Source: Acanthochlamys bracteata (lineage: Eukaryota > Streptophyta > Magnoliopsida > Pandanales > Velloziaceae). Taken from it: a DNA stretch of 64,000 bases. A program made the position numbers and the translations under genes. The stretch lies in contig CM034137.1 in assembly GCA_019914995.1 (NCBI GenBank), forward strand, positions 4,072,155 to 4,136,154, read 5' to 3'. The notes below the pieces were generated by a model that was not told the DNA's origin, made no database searches, and was given only the letters and a program-made list of their open reading frames with translations. Of the stretch, positions 37,370 to 48,810 are shown piece by piece. Every line of letters begins with the position of its first letter. The first letter of the stretch is position 1.

Positions 37370-39420
37370 GTGTTTGTTTGAACCACAGAGTTCATTTTGA
37401 TTATAATAAGAAATTAAAAATTATAGTTTATGACTTAGCAAGATCTAATCAGCTAAGTCAAGTTATTTAAAAATTTACAGAAACTACTCATTCTATACCT
37501 AGTAGACAACAAGCTAGCTATACTAAAAAAATAGTATTCACCTACATGTAGCTGCTGAACAGCCAGCTATCTGTATGTGAGATTTTCCATGGAGAACAAG
37601 ACAAAATTTGCGCCAGTAGAGACAGCACTAAGTCAGTCGTGTAGGAAAACAGAGCTTGGACGAAAAGACCAGCAGTCAGCTGCACAAATGCTACCTCATT
37701 GCTGCTGGACCAGATAGCCAACCCAAAAAAATCAATATCATCACTAACATTATAGAAAAGAATTCTAGCATGCTGACTTCAATTAAGAATTGACGCTGCA
37801 TCAAAGCTGGAGCTATATATCGGCAACAAAGCAATGTCAATTGTAAGATCAACTCACAAACAAATAGGAGAAATTGAGAACTAAGGAGCTGAGAGAGTTA
37901 TGTTCGCTAGAAATCCAAAAACAGTTTAATATTCAAACTCTTATTGATACTGCAGAAAAATTCACTGATATACTATAAGGAAGCATCACACACATCATCC
38001 ACAAGTCAGTTGTTGTTATACAATAAGGCCTTACACTGACCTACAATCAACTACGACCACTAGGTTAAGTGTCCAGCTATATAAAGAATTCGTTCATCAG
38101 CTGAAAGTAGCTATGATTCAGAAACATCAAGAATTCATAGGAAAAGGTACAAGATTCAGATAAACACTTCAACACAAACAGATTACTGATATTGATTCAA
38201 CTATCAAGATCATTCCATTAAAGAACAAATTTAAGCCTTGAAGCTGAGTAGTTAGACCGAGTGACCCGAAGCTGCACAGAATCTCCACCAGCCCGCGAGA
38301 AGAACACCAAGCTAAATAATAATTTTAGAGCGGAAAATTCGAACTCAATTCAGCCTTAAGTCAGATACTTGGTTTAAGTTACTGGAGGCCACACTAAGAA
38401 AGAAGTCTTCCTAGCCGAAGCAAGTTGGTGCACGAGCGAGCGCGAGATTCAAATTCACACTGAATGTATTCGTTACTGATGGAAATTTTAGTCCAGCAGA
38501 GTAAACTTAAATGTAAGGATATGATCTAGCTAAAGATCTACTGAACATTCAGAAAAGCAGTTATCACATCAGTCATGGGAACTCTCAAGATGAGACGTAG
38601 AGCAGATTCGGAGCTATAGTAGGCGAGTAAGCACTAACGGAAAAAATTGAAATGGTCAGAATCCAGAATCTAAGAGCTGCAAGAAAACAATATATAATCA
38701 GAAGCACAAGTGCGGAAGAACAAGAGAGAGACAACAAAGAGAAAGTAAAAGAACCATAGAGAAGCGTTCACCGAGAAGCTTTAAACGCCTACACGTTCTC
38801 ACTACTGCTAAATAACACGGTGAACAAACTCTTACCAATTCTTTTTTTATCTTCTCACCTTGTCTTCCAGTGATTAAACGCCTACACATTCTCACTACCG
38901 CTAAATAACACGGTCAAGTGCTTCGAAGCACTTGGTGAAGCACTTGGTGAGAGGGCTTGGTAGAGCTCGGAACAAAGTCGCTATTTTTATAAGTGAGCTA
39001 TAGTCGTGCAATCGGAGAGACAAGTTTTTATTAGAATGTAGAAGTTTGTCGTGTATATGGAAACATACAAAACAAATGTGTTTAGTGAAGCATTTCGTAT
39101 TCGTAAATGTAGCTCTTTAAAAGACTTATGGATTTATCACTCTTGTGAAAAATTGACTATAGATATAGACAAAAAAGTTAGAATCTTACTGTAATCACTA
39201 ACATTTATCTCTATAGAAGTTATCCTAAATGTAGCGGATTAGGTTTTTGCTATTGATCAATAATATCTCTATGTTCTAACTTAGAGCTAACCAGAACTAG
39301 TTAGCCGGCTATCCTACTAGTATCTGTAATTATTAATTCAAATTTTTAGATATCAATTCAATTCATCACTCTACTCTTAAATTGATTGTGCAAACTTTTC
39401 TAACAATTTTTATTGTTTGT
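37370..39420 (+). mobile_element. Sirevirus-like copia LTR, right copy
   Basis: This is the partner of the left LTR. It includes a TATA box (GCTATATAAAG, 38,076-38,086) and homology to the left copy from about 38,110 onward. The left boundary is a guess from TGTGTTTG near 37,370. Internal duplications occur: about 38 bp containing TAAATAACACGGT at 38,784 and 38,877, and the tandem motif AAGCACTTGGTG at 38,925. The similarity to the left copy continues past the expected LTR end into AGGTCTCCA at 39,424, which in the left copy lies just after the primer site. Confidence 0.65.
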
Positions 39421-39560
39421 GTTAGGTCTCCATATTATACTAAGTCAGTAGCGGAGGAATCAGATGTGACGGCCAATTGAAAAGGGACAAGTTAAATAAG
39501 TAGCCCCGAATTAGTAGGGGAAGGGCTAGGTGCTAAAGTAAAAAACCTCCTCTCAAACTT

Positions 39561-42500
39561 AGGGCATGTTTGGCTTTGTTTTTTTTTTCTGCTTTTGGCC
39601 AAAAAAAAGCATCAAACAGTAAAATGAGTGTTTGGCAAAACTGCTTCTTGTTAAAAGTAAGCTGCTTTTGGTTCATAAAAAAAAGCACCGATGGAGATGC
39701 TTTCAAAGAAAGCCGCGCGGGGCTTTTTTCAATAGGCGTAGATAATGTCTGTTTTGCCCATTGTAAGTTAGTAAATTTACAGTGATATATATATTCACTA
39801 CTTGCTCACAGATTTTTCATTTTCATCTCTCCCGATTTTTGTTTCTCTCTGGCGATCGGCAGCGATATCTCGCGGGCGATTTCTTCGATCTCGGCCGATT
39901 TCCCTCCGATCAGCGCCGGAATAATTTCATTCTTCTTTCCTTCATCTATTTTTCGCCTTTACCGTCCTAATTTCTGCCGAAAACCACGCATTCTCCTTTC
40001 CTTCATCTATTTAATCGAGCTCACGAGCGCGATGGAATCAAGTTTTCTCCCTTCGGCCTACTTCCCACCGCAGCTGGGAGGGTTCGCCATCACGGTGTTA
40101 TTCTTTCACGGCTTTGAGTTTGTGCTTGCTGCTTTAATCCATGGCCCAACTAATGTTTTCCTCGACTGCGCGTATATTTTTTTCCTTCTCTTTTTCTTTG
40201 TTACTAAAATTTCTAATGGTCATTGGCCACCAATCCTTTTCTCTCTCCTCACACGTTTCTTTTTTCTCTGCGATTTAATCTCATTTTAGATTCAATTCAA
40301 TTTCTCCCCCAAATTGAATTGAGGTGAGAAATTTGCTTAGGAAAACTGGTGAATGGGAGCTTCATGTCCTGCGATAAGCTTGACAGGATGGTGAGCTGGT
40401 CATGCTCCCGTTCATGCTCACGAAACCCATCGTCGACGATAATTCTTCGGTTTCTTCTTCAATGTCCGGTCACGAGAACTTTCCCCCTGTCTGATTGATC
40501 TATCTCTTCCCTTCACCGATCGGTACTACTTTAAAACTTCATAAATTAAACCATGTGTTCGGTTGCCGATCTTAATAAATTGTGTTTTGGATGATTCAGC
40601 TGGTCGGATTTGTGCTTGTTTTATGTGGGTGTATTTTGTGATTTTTGTAAGTCCAATGTGTCAATAAAATTGGTAAGATTTGGTATATGATGGTTATATA
40701 TGCTTGGAGTGAGTATAACATTGTCTGTTGGTAGGATTCAGGGCATAAATGCTTTTGAAGTTTCATTCCAGCTAATTAGGAAAGAAGTTCTGGCTATATA
40801 CGTACTTCAGATGGATTACTCTCTAGAAATTTTTTATCAAGCTTGTTGCATGATGAGCTCGTAGATGACAGTTATGCAGTGATGCAATGTCATTTATAGA
40901 CTGGAAAGTGCAGACAATAGGTAACAGGAATTCCTTTTGTTATTTTCATTGTACTTTATATAGATTTCTTAATTACATTCATTTGCAGTGTTGATATGTA
41001 TGCATCTGTATTAAACTTCATTCTTGTTTTTAGCTAAATCACACTCATTCATCAAAAAAACAGTTAGACCTGAATTGTTAGCTAGCTTGCATCTTCTTGT
41101 TGGGCATGAAGATTGAAAACATGCTAAAGAACTATGATCTAGTGTAAGTTTGAAACTTGTAGCTATATAAAGTCTAGAACGTTGCAATGTGGCTTCTAGT
41201 AAGTTGTGTGGTGCCATATAAAATTCTATGAGTTAGGTAACATGTATATTGTTCTATATAAACTATTCCTTGCAGTTTTGAAGCAGAAAAGCGTCTCTAA
41301 TTTAAATGGTGGAGAGGATGATGGCAATTTGGAGTTCAATAATGATAATGTCTAGCCTGAATCACATATGGAAACGTAGCACACAAGAAGATGATATGTT
41401 GCATGGAGCAGAAAATAATGTGGATGCTCCGATGGAATTGATGATTCTGACATCGATGATCCTTGGAAGCCTCTGAATCCCCATGATCCTGGAAATTTGA
41501 AAGTTAAACCTTTTAAAAAAGATAAACATGATGCTCTTATTTCAGCCAATTGTTTAATCAGTCTTATAGGTATTTTAGCCATTTCATCTTTTTTGTTCTA
41601 CTTAATAGGTAAAACTTATGAAAGACAGGTCCCTCAAAATGTGAAAATAAACAGCATATCATCTCATCTCAGTTTCCTCTTGAAACATTGGCTGGCACTA
41701 TTAACTCATAGTTTGCAGCTGCTCTTGAAGGGCAACGCCAAGTTGAAAGTCTACATACACCTCAATCTCCTCCATTGTACGAAAAGGTACCAATGAACAT
41801 GTTGTGTTACTTGTCATTGTCTAATACTAAGGCTTTCTTTAAGAATTTGTTGCTTCAATTTGTTGTCTAGCTAAGGAGATCACTTTATTTGGAGAAGATG
41901 ATGATGCTTTCCATGGTACTGGCAGTCATAAGGATGGGAATGACAATGACATAGATGAGGCTTTGCAAACTTTTGAAAGTTAATTTATTAGAATAAATTT
42001 GTAAATATAAATATAAAATTTTTTTGAAAGCGAATTGTTTGCAAACAAAAAGTATTGCTAGAGCAAGAGGTGTTTATAGGAGCTAGTGCTTCAATTATGT
42101 TAGGTTCTCGGAGTTCTACAAATTGGAGTTTGAATTCATACCATTTGATATTCTCAATATTCTTAACATTGTCATAAAGAAGTTAAAAGACACTCAACAA
42201 CTTTAGTTAGCTACTACAGCCGCAATGAAAATGAAAGTTTTAATATTCGAAGCCTATTATCTTTAGTTTGCTATTACTTGCTGCTTGCAGGTCGAGAGGG
42301 AGCTTCCTCAGCACAGGACAATTAGCGCAAAATTTCATTGAGAATATGTGACTAAAAGGTGCAATAGCTCGGACAGAAGCTTTGCTTCATTTATTGTAAT
42401 GTACATTCTGTTGTTATAAAATCAAACAAAAATTTTTTTGATGTCAATCTGTATTGAATTTTTCATTAGATATTAAATAACAAGTTGTGTTTGATAAAGA

Positions 42501-43279
42501 GGAACTATGCAAGTCTGGCACAAAGTAAACTGGAATTTTTACAAAGCTTCGTTACAGGAAACCCGCGTATACGTGATGCGGAGCGATCCGAAATAAGTGA
42601 AACACCATTCTTTGAAAAGACTATGTGATCTTCACCTGGAAAACTTCACAAATAGAATTACTATAATGCTTATTTGACATATCACAAAGTCACACTACAA
42701 ATTTTTAACATCGTTGCGAAAGAATTAAAATACACTTTCAACAAAAATTACTAGCATCAGATGTTATTACTTAGCAATAATAATAACATATTTGAAGAAT
42801 ATTGTGATATCACATTTCAAGAATTATTATTATTTAATAATAATTTAGTACCATCAATTTGCATATAATAATAATAATAATAATAACAGTAATAAATATA
42901 TTTATTAATAGATTTATAAATATTAATATAATAAATATTAAATAGAAAAAATTATAAAAAATATGTTATAACTTAAATTTAAAAAAATTAGATAATACAT
43001 GAAAATAAATTAAAATTTTTAATAATATATTATTTATTATATACTTTAGAATATTTCAGTCATTATATATTTCAATCACTTATAAGCATAAACTTAGTCA
43101 AATATATCTTCAATTTATTTTTATAAAAAAATTTTAAATAGTAATATTTATTCAAACAGAATTTAGAAAAAAGTAGCTTTGTAATCAAAAAATTCAACGG
43201 CTCGTTTTTTTTAACAAAAGTATGTAAACAGCAGTTTTTATCCGAAAGCTCTAAATTTAAAGCTTAATTAAATATACTC
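39561..43279 (+). mobile_element. Inverted-repeat transposon B with a CAP-H2-like fragment
   Basis: The left end is GGGCATGTTTGGCTTTG (39,561). The right end, read inward from 43,279, is GAGTATATTTAATT, which differs from GGGCATGTTTGGTT only by transitions. TTA stands on both sides (39,558-39,560 and 43,280-43,282), the 3-bp duplication typical of PIF/Harbinger elements. The head has the block AGATGCTTTCAAAGAAAGC and a TATATATATT region; the tail is a 450-bp AT-rich segment shared with element A. The interior carries exon-like sequence, including 41,276-41,980. No transposase was seen, so it is probably non-autonomous. A MULE or other Pack-type origin is possible if the TTA is coincidence. 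Confidence 0.68.
41276..41980 (+). pseudogene. Condensin-II subunit CAP-H2-like gene fragment
   Basis: Exon 1 follows a CCTTGCAG acceptor at 41,275 and reads LKQKSVSNLNGGEDDGNLEF, then (across stops and shifts) [19 protein letters not shown] and KPFKK. The [12 protein letters not shown] block is what I recognise from plant CAP-H2 (kleisin-beta). A second exon (about 41,690-41,790) reads [18 protein letters not shown] and SPPLYEK, ending at a GAAAAG|GTACCA donor. A third (about 41,880-41,980) reads EITLFGEDDDAFHGTG and DIDEALQTF. Several in-frame stops show it is not functional. Introns are kept, so it was copied from genomic DNA, not from mRNA. The family assignment rests mainly on the first block. 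Confidence 0.55.
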
Positions 43280-43708
43280 TTAATATGTGGGATGAGCTGA
43301 AATAATAACTCATGCTCTTTAATAGTTTTAAAGAAGTTTTTAAAAGTGATTTAAATAAAAAGCTTTTCTAAAAAAAGAGTTTTGGTCTGTTTGGTTGTAT
43401 TTTTTTCGAGCTTAAAGTTCAAGAAAAACACAAAACAGAAATTAAAGTGTTTGAATAAAAATGCTTTAAGCTGCTTTATCATATTTTTCACAGTAAAAAG
43501 TTAAAAGCATCTGATAGATGCTTTCAAAGAAAAGCAGAGCGGTAGCTTTTCTCTCCCCCATCGATTCTACCCACGGTAAGTCTGTAAATTTACTATGCTA
43601 TAAATGTTTTATCGCTGTCATATCTCTCATTTCTCTCCTCCCCTTCTCCTAATCATTTTCGTTCGCAGCCGCTCCATCCCTCCTCCCAACCGGACCCAGC
43701 ACCTCAAC

Positions 43709-43727
43709 CCCCCCCCCCCCACCCCCC
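43709..43727. repeat. Cytosine homopolymer tract
   Basis: A run of 12 C residues followed by A and six more C, in the leader of element C. It is a likely site of length polymorphism or sequencing error. Confidence 0.85.
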
Positions 43728-43884
43728 GCCTCACCGGAACATTTTTCCGTCCAATCTCTCTGTACCCAGCACCGATCTTACCTATTTCTTCGTCTGGCTT
43801 CCTTCTATCTACCTCCGATCAATCTATACGGCCCTCCAAATTTTCGTTCGAGTTCGATTCACTTTTAGGTTTCGATTTTGACGG

Positions 43885-44024
43885 CGGCGGTATGAAGGGC
43901 GGCCGTACAAAGACGACAAATGTCTTTAACCGGTGTCAAGAACTTTTAAAGCAACGCTGCAGTTCCTATCAGTAGTGGTGCTTCGGTTTATCTCGCCGCT
44001 GTACTCGAGTACCTTACCTCGGAG
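43885..44024 (+). pseudogene. Histone H2A.Z-like first-exon fragment
   Basis: GGMKGGRTKTTN, then QELLKQRCSS, and after a frame change SGASVYLAAVLEYLTSE, ending GGAG|GTTTGC at 44,024/44,025. VYLAAVLEYLTSE is the histone-fold alpha-2 block of H2A, and the LKQR plus LTSE wording fits H2A.Z better than canonical H2A. The following VLELAGNA exon was not found. The frameshift makes it non-coding. It sits directly behind the head of element C. Confidence 0.65.
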
Positions 44025-46737
44025 GTTTGCTTCTATTTCGTTTTTAGTTTATTTGGTTATCGATTTTGTGTTGATTTGTGTTAATTAGTTTATATTTGCT
44101 GATTTTGTGTTTCAAAGTTTGCTAAAAGTTTGGTTTCAAAGTTTTTAATTCCATGCTTGTTAGCTTTCAAATTTTGGTTTTTTAGCAAAGTTTACTGAAT
44201 TATGTTGATACACTGTTTGTGTTTTGGACTTGTTAGACAGAAGATGAAGTTTCTAAGATTTTACCACAAGCGAATGAACACCAAACCGTCGCATGGACCG
44301 ATCCATTTTCAGTCTTCTGCTAAGAGTTCTGGAGAACTATTTGTGGGTAATTTGCTCTCGACCTACTATGTTTATCAGTAATTATATTAATAGTTTCTTA
44401 CTTTGATGAAATGAATTTTACTACCACTAATATTTTAATAGTACAGTTAGGTACATTTAGTTTTTGTGAAAGTGACAAATTACATGTGTGATAGATTTTC
44501 TTCTGTTTGTTCTTTATTTTTTATGTAGATTTTAAGAATCATTATGGATTATACTTAACATTATTCAACAAGTTTAATAAAAAAAATGAGATATGGGACA
44601 TATTATGGGCAACATATATTTACCTATGTGTTGTATCTTTGGTCAAAGTTTTTCTAATGAAGAAAACACAAAAAACAAAAAAAGCAATGAAAACAAAACA
44701 AAAGAGAGGAATATCTGTAGTCGCTCACTGGTAGGAAAATTTTTGTTTGGAAATGTTTGATAAAGAAAAAAGGCAATAAGCAGCATATATTGGTGGAAAA
44801 ACAAAAATAAAGGATAGGCTCTCAATTTTTAATTATATGCCAATATTGAATTGAATTGAATCGAATGGTAGTAGTAGAGCACTAGACTTCACAAATATTG
44901 TAATTGTACTTGAGAAGAAAATTTTCAACAAGTATTATTTCGAGCTAGTAATGAAGATCTATATGCGTGTCTTATGTTAGAAATGTCAAAAAGAATTCAT
45001 AAAGCTAATGTTATTGTTTATGCCCTTTCTTTATGTGTGATTGCAGTTATAACTGTTGAATAATTCTATATTATTTATTTTTAAAATTAGGTGGTTATTT
45101 ATGGGTTTAAATATCTTCACTTTTTGAATTATTTTTATTTTTTTTTGTGAGATTGAGTTCCATCCAAACAGTTAGTGCTACATGGGTGTAGTATACGTGG
45201 CATTTTAGGTACATGTTTTTGAATTCTTTTGTTTGGGAAGTAGTCTAAGAAGTACCAATGAAACACAGGATGATGAAATGCTGTCTTAATAACTCTTTCT
45301 CTGATTATATGAAAAACAGATTTATCCTTTAGCAAAGTGAAGTTTATTGCTGATTGTGAGTGGTTGCCTTTTGTAGAATGTTGGACCTCTTCTTCCAATC
45401 AAGACACAGCAAAAACCCAGTTGGATGGTTAACTGGATGGCCTGGATGCAGTAGCCAGTTAGATATTTTCTATGAGAATATTTGGGAATGTGTTCTTCTA
45501 AACAGGTTATCTAAATAAATTAATGTATTATTATCATTGTACAATTGATTGATGATTCATGTATGCACATAACTAAAACTGTAAGTTAATTATGTATTTC
45601 CAAAATGTAGCTTATTCATATATGTATACTACTGGCCAGTTGTATTATATGATCAATTATTACACTTTCTATCTATTTCAAATAAAGATTTTGAGTTTTT
45701 TGTTCTATTTTTTCATGAGTTTATACACATACAAGTTTTTATAATTTTCAAAACTATATTTTTTTCTAAGTATAGTATAACATTATAGATAATTGTCCGA
45801 TAATTGTAACTTATATATTTTTGAAAAAGAAAAGATCATGAAATAATTAGCAAAGTTCAAGAAATAATTAGCTAAGGAATAATAACAAATTGATTTGTAT
45901 ATGAGAAACAATTACTTGGAGGTTGGAGGAACTATAAAAAGAAAAGAAGATTTTGTTTATTGCAAGCAAAGCACGGCAAATTAATAATAGAAATTAAAAT
46001 ATATTGAATTAAATATTATTATTATATATTTAAAAGTGTTATGTAACTAAGGGTATTCTAGTTAAAAGCATTAATTATTATATATCTAAAAGTTAAATTT
46101 TAAATAATTAATAAAAAGAATGCAAATAGTTAATAATATATTAATTATTATATATTACGAGCTCTTCTAGTACATCCAACGTTTAGTTTGAAGATGAATT
46201 CGATCAGAATAACAGGTGGGTCACATGTCGTAATGCTATTGCAATTTTAAAAAATATGTCGTCATACTCAATAAACGTACAATGTAATATTATTATTGCG
46301 ACAATATCGATACACAACTATATCAGGATTAAAAGAGCAGCTTTATTTTGAGCTTTTCAAGTAACGAACTTGTCTTTTTTAACCTAAAAAAATTTTAAAT
46401 TTTATATATCTAGAAAAATTTACAAAAAATTTAAATATATAGAAAATTTATTGAAAAATGTAAAAGTTGAAATAAAATTCGCGCTAACAGTCACTTATAT
46501 TGGGTGGGTGCTGCAAAGAATATGTGGTTATATATAAGAGATGCTATGCTAAAGTACAATTAGAAAAAAGAGAAATCCATAGAGTATTATTTATTTGCAG
46601 TGATTTCTTGTAACTGTTTCAGTACAGAATGCATGTCATTAGCATCTCCATTCTAACGTGTAAGGTATGAGCATTAGGAATTAAAGTCTTTGTTTTTATT
46701 CCTTCTATTCTATAATAGCCTTACTTCGATCGCCATT
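44025..46737. other. AT-rich sequence, no gene recognised
   Basis: This is probably the remainder of element C plus flanking DNA. Short ORFs only. 45,720-46,160 is very AT-rich. The tail sequence shared by elements A and B was looked for and not seen. Confidence 0.45.
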
Positions 46738-48057
46738 TTCAATATGAACATACAAGTGCATCATTTTTGCACTCATAGGTAACATGGACTTCCTCTCCAT
46801 GACATAAGAAACTTCTCAGTTTCATGTGGTTTCCTGCACTTGTAAAGGTATTGAATCAAAAAAGTAAAAACTTCCTTTCAAGCAAGGCGAAAAGCTTTCT
46901 CCAAGCATTTTCTCATAGAAAGCTAACCCCTCTTCGATCCTAACCATTCTAGAGAAACTTTGTATAAGAAGACTATTTACATGTTTCATCATATAGCTTC
47001 AAGCCTTTGGCAAGCACCTCTGTAAAGCGCCATAAGCCTCATTACCTTTCCCAGCTTACAATGAGAAGAAATGAACGTGTGTAGATGAAAAGATTAGAAC
47101 CGCTTTCTAGTTAATCATCCTGCAATGCATTTTATTTGCGAAATCCAATCTTCCTATCTTGCAATACCAAAGACTATCAAGGTGTACACCACGCTCTGTC
47201 ATGGCATTCATCATCAGCTTTCTCTTCAGCAGCAAGATGGTATTCTCAATTCTACTCTCTTCTAATCTTTGATACCAGAGCAGTATTCACATTAGGACCG
47301 GACGACAACACTTACTGCAAAGCCTATCCAGGACAATGGTCATCTTCTTCACTTCCACTTCCTTTCACAGCAAACTAATCATGGTCTTCACCGGTTCCTC
47401 ATTTGGGTAAATCTCTTCTCATGCACAAGCTCCTAAACCTTCCAAGCAAAGCAACCCTTCACTGTTGTGCATGCATGCAACAGAGAATTCTTACACGGTG
47501 ACTGGCACAATCTCAAACTCAAGCCATTGTCTACAGCAATATGTCGAACACCTTAGGAGCAGAGCAAGAAACATCATATATTCAAGCAGAGTGTCGCTGA
47601 TAGAGTAGTCAGTGTTAGATAGTCTCACATGCTTGTTTGCCGAGCTGGGTGTCTGCTTATTTGGATTTGGGCGCCCTCGCCTCTGCTTTTGGGGTTGAGT
47701 TCCTATGTAAGAGTCAGTGTGCTTGGAAATGACAAATTCGAACAAATATGCATAGGATAGGATATGAGCAGCGATGCTATAGGATTGGAGAGTGTGCTGT
47801 AAACGGTGGCGGCGGGAGGACCAATGATGGTTGAGTTGAAGGAGAAAGTGTGTAGAACGAGATTGTGGAGGAGCTTGAAGCGAGCACAGAGGAATCCAGC
47901 AATATGGAGTTGGAGTTTTGTGTAGCAAAGATGAGATATCTGAATCTAAAGAATTTGTTGTTGTTGATGGTTGTGGTGGAGGTTTGATATGAAAGAGTTT
48001 GAGCAACGCCTGAGGATGGGAGCTCGTTGAACTACAGATGGTGTTCATGGAAAGCAT
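46738..48057 (-). pseudogene. P-type PPR protein pseudogene
   Basis: The minus-strand ORF from 48,057 starts MLSMNTICSSTS and contains RLQHTLQSYSIAAHILSYA and SISDTLLEY, wording typical of the N-terminal part of organelle PPR proteins (before the repeats). After frameshifts, PPR repeat fragments continue downward: GRLDFANKMHCRMIN, MVRIEEGLAFYEKMLGESF, FSPCLKGSF. PPR proteins bind organelle RNA. The open part is 188 residues, far below a normal 450-700, and the repeats are split by shifts and stops. The exact subfamily is unknown. Confidence 0.65.
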
Positions 48058-48810
48058 TGCACGTGCACAGGCGCATTTTCGCGGAGATGCTCAAGACCAT
48101 TGGGAACTGCATGGGGACAAACAATATCATAACCAACTGATCCTGTTAAGAGATTTCCTCAGAACAATGGCATAAAAAATATAGAGACAGTGCTTTTCTG
48201 AAATGCATCTTGGAAAAAATCTCCGAGAGCAACAGGCCTCAAAAGTAAGGAGACATCCTAAACAAACTGAAATTCGCAAAAACAATATGGTCGGGAAATT
48301 ACATTCAGATCACAACGCAGTTGAAATTAAAAGCAAAATTAAAAGCAACAATCACAAAGGACGACATTCCTTCAAATTCTAAATCATAATTTAGCCAAGA
48401 ACACCAATTTATTACATCAAGAGCAGGATTGTTTGAGTCAAAATTACAGTTGGTAGCAAATTTATCGAATCATTGCATCTACATAGACTCCACAGAGAAC
48501 ATTTTATTTAAAATTGGCTAAAACACTTTGTTGAAACTTCAACAGGTTGGCCCAGTTTGGCGTCCATATTGTATCAGCTTCATCAGTCTGCCACTGAAGT
48601 TTCAGCACGAAGGAAGATCTCAGTGAAAATTACTTCTGAAACAAGCATATCAAGGTATGTAAGAATCTTTCTGTTTATGCTCACTTTCTTCAATGTGCAA
48701 GAGCATTCCATATCCATCTTCCTTGTTACAGTGAGCAAAGACGCAGCACATGCATCTGCTATTAAATGTGCTTTCTACAGATGATAAACATCTTTGAGGT
48801 TTCATGCACA
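48058..48810. other. Region between the PPR pseudogene and the membrane-protein gene
   Basis: The part next to 48,810 is probably the 3'UTR of the minus-strand gene that ends there. No other gene was recognised. Confidence 0.5.

Larger units (their letters stand above)
43384..44024 (+). mobile_element. Inverted-repeat transposon C, left part with histone fragment
   Basis: The start GGTCTGTTTGGTTG (43,384) resembles the element A/B terminus. The head block AGATGCTTTCAAAGAAAAGC (43,518) and a TAAGT..GTAAATTTAC segment with TATAAATG follow in the same order as in B. It begins only about 100 bases after the right end of B. I could not find its right end, so only the supported part is given. Confidence 0.5.

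Noticed and set aside
42860-42895. Short (ATA)n run considered as a notable repeat or CRISPR-like array
   Set aside because: Plain microsatellite in AT-rich tail of element B; no spaced direct repeats, and CRISPR arrays are not expected in plant DNA.
43604-43975. 123-residue plus-strand ORF with Pro runs
   Set aside because: The first two thirds are leader and a C homopolymer; only the end is histone-like and it is in a broken frame.
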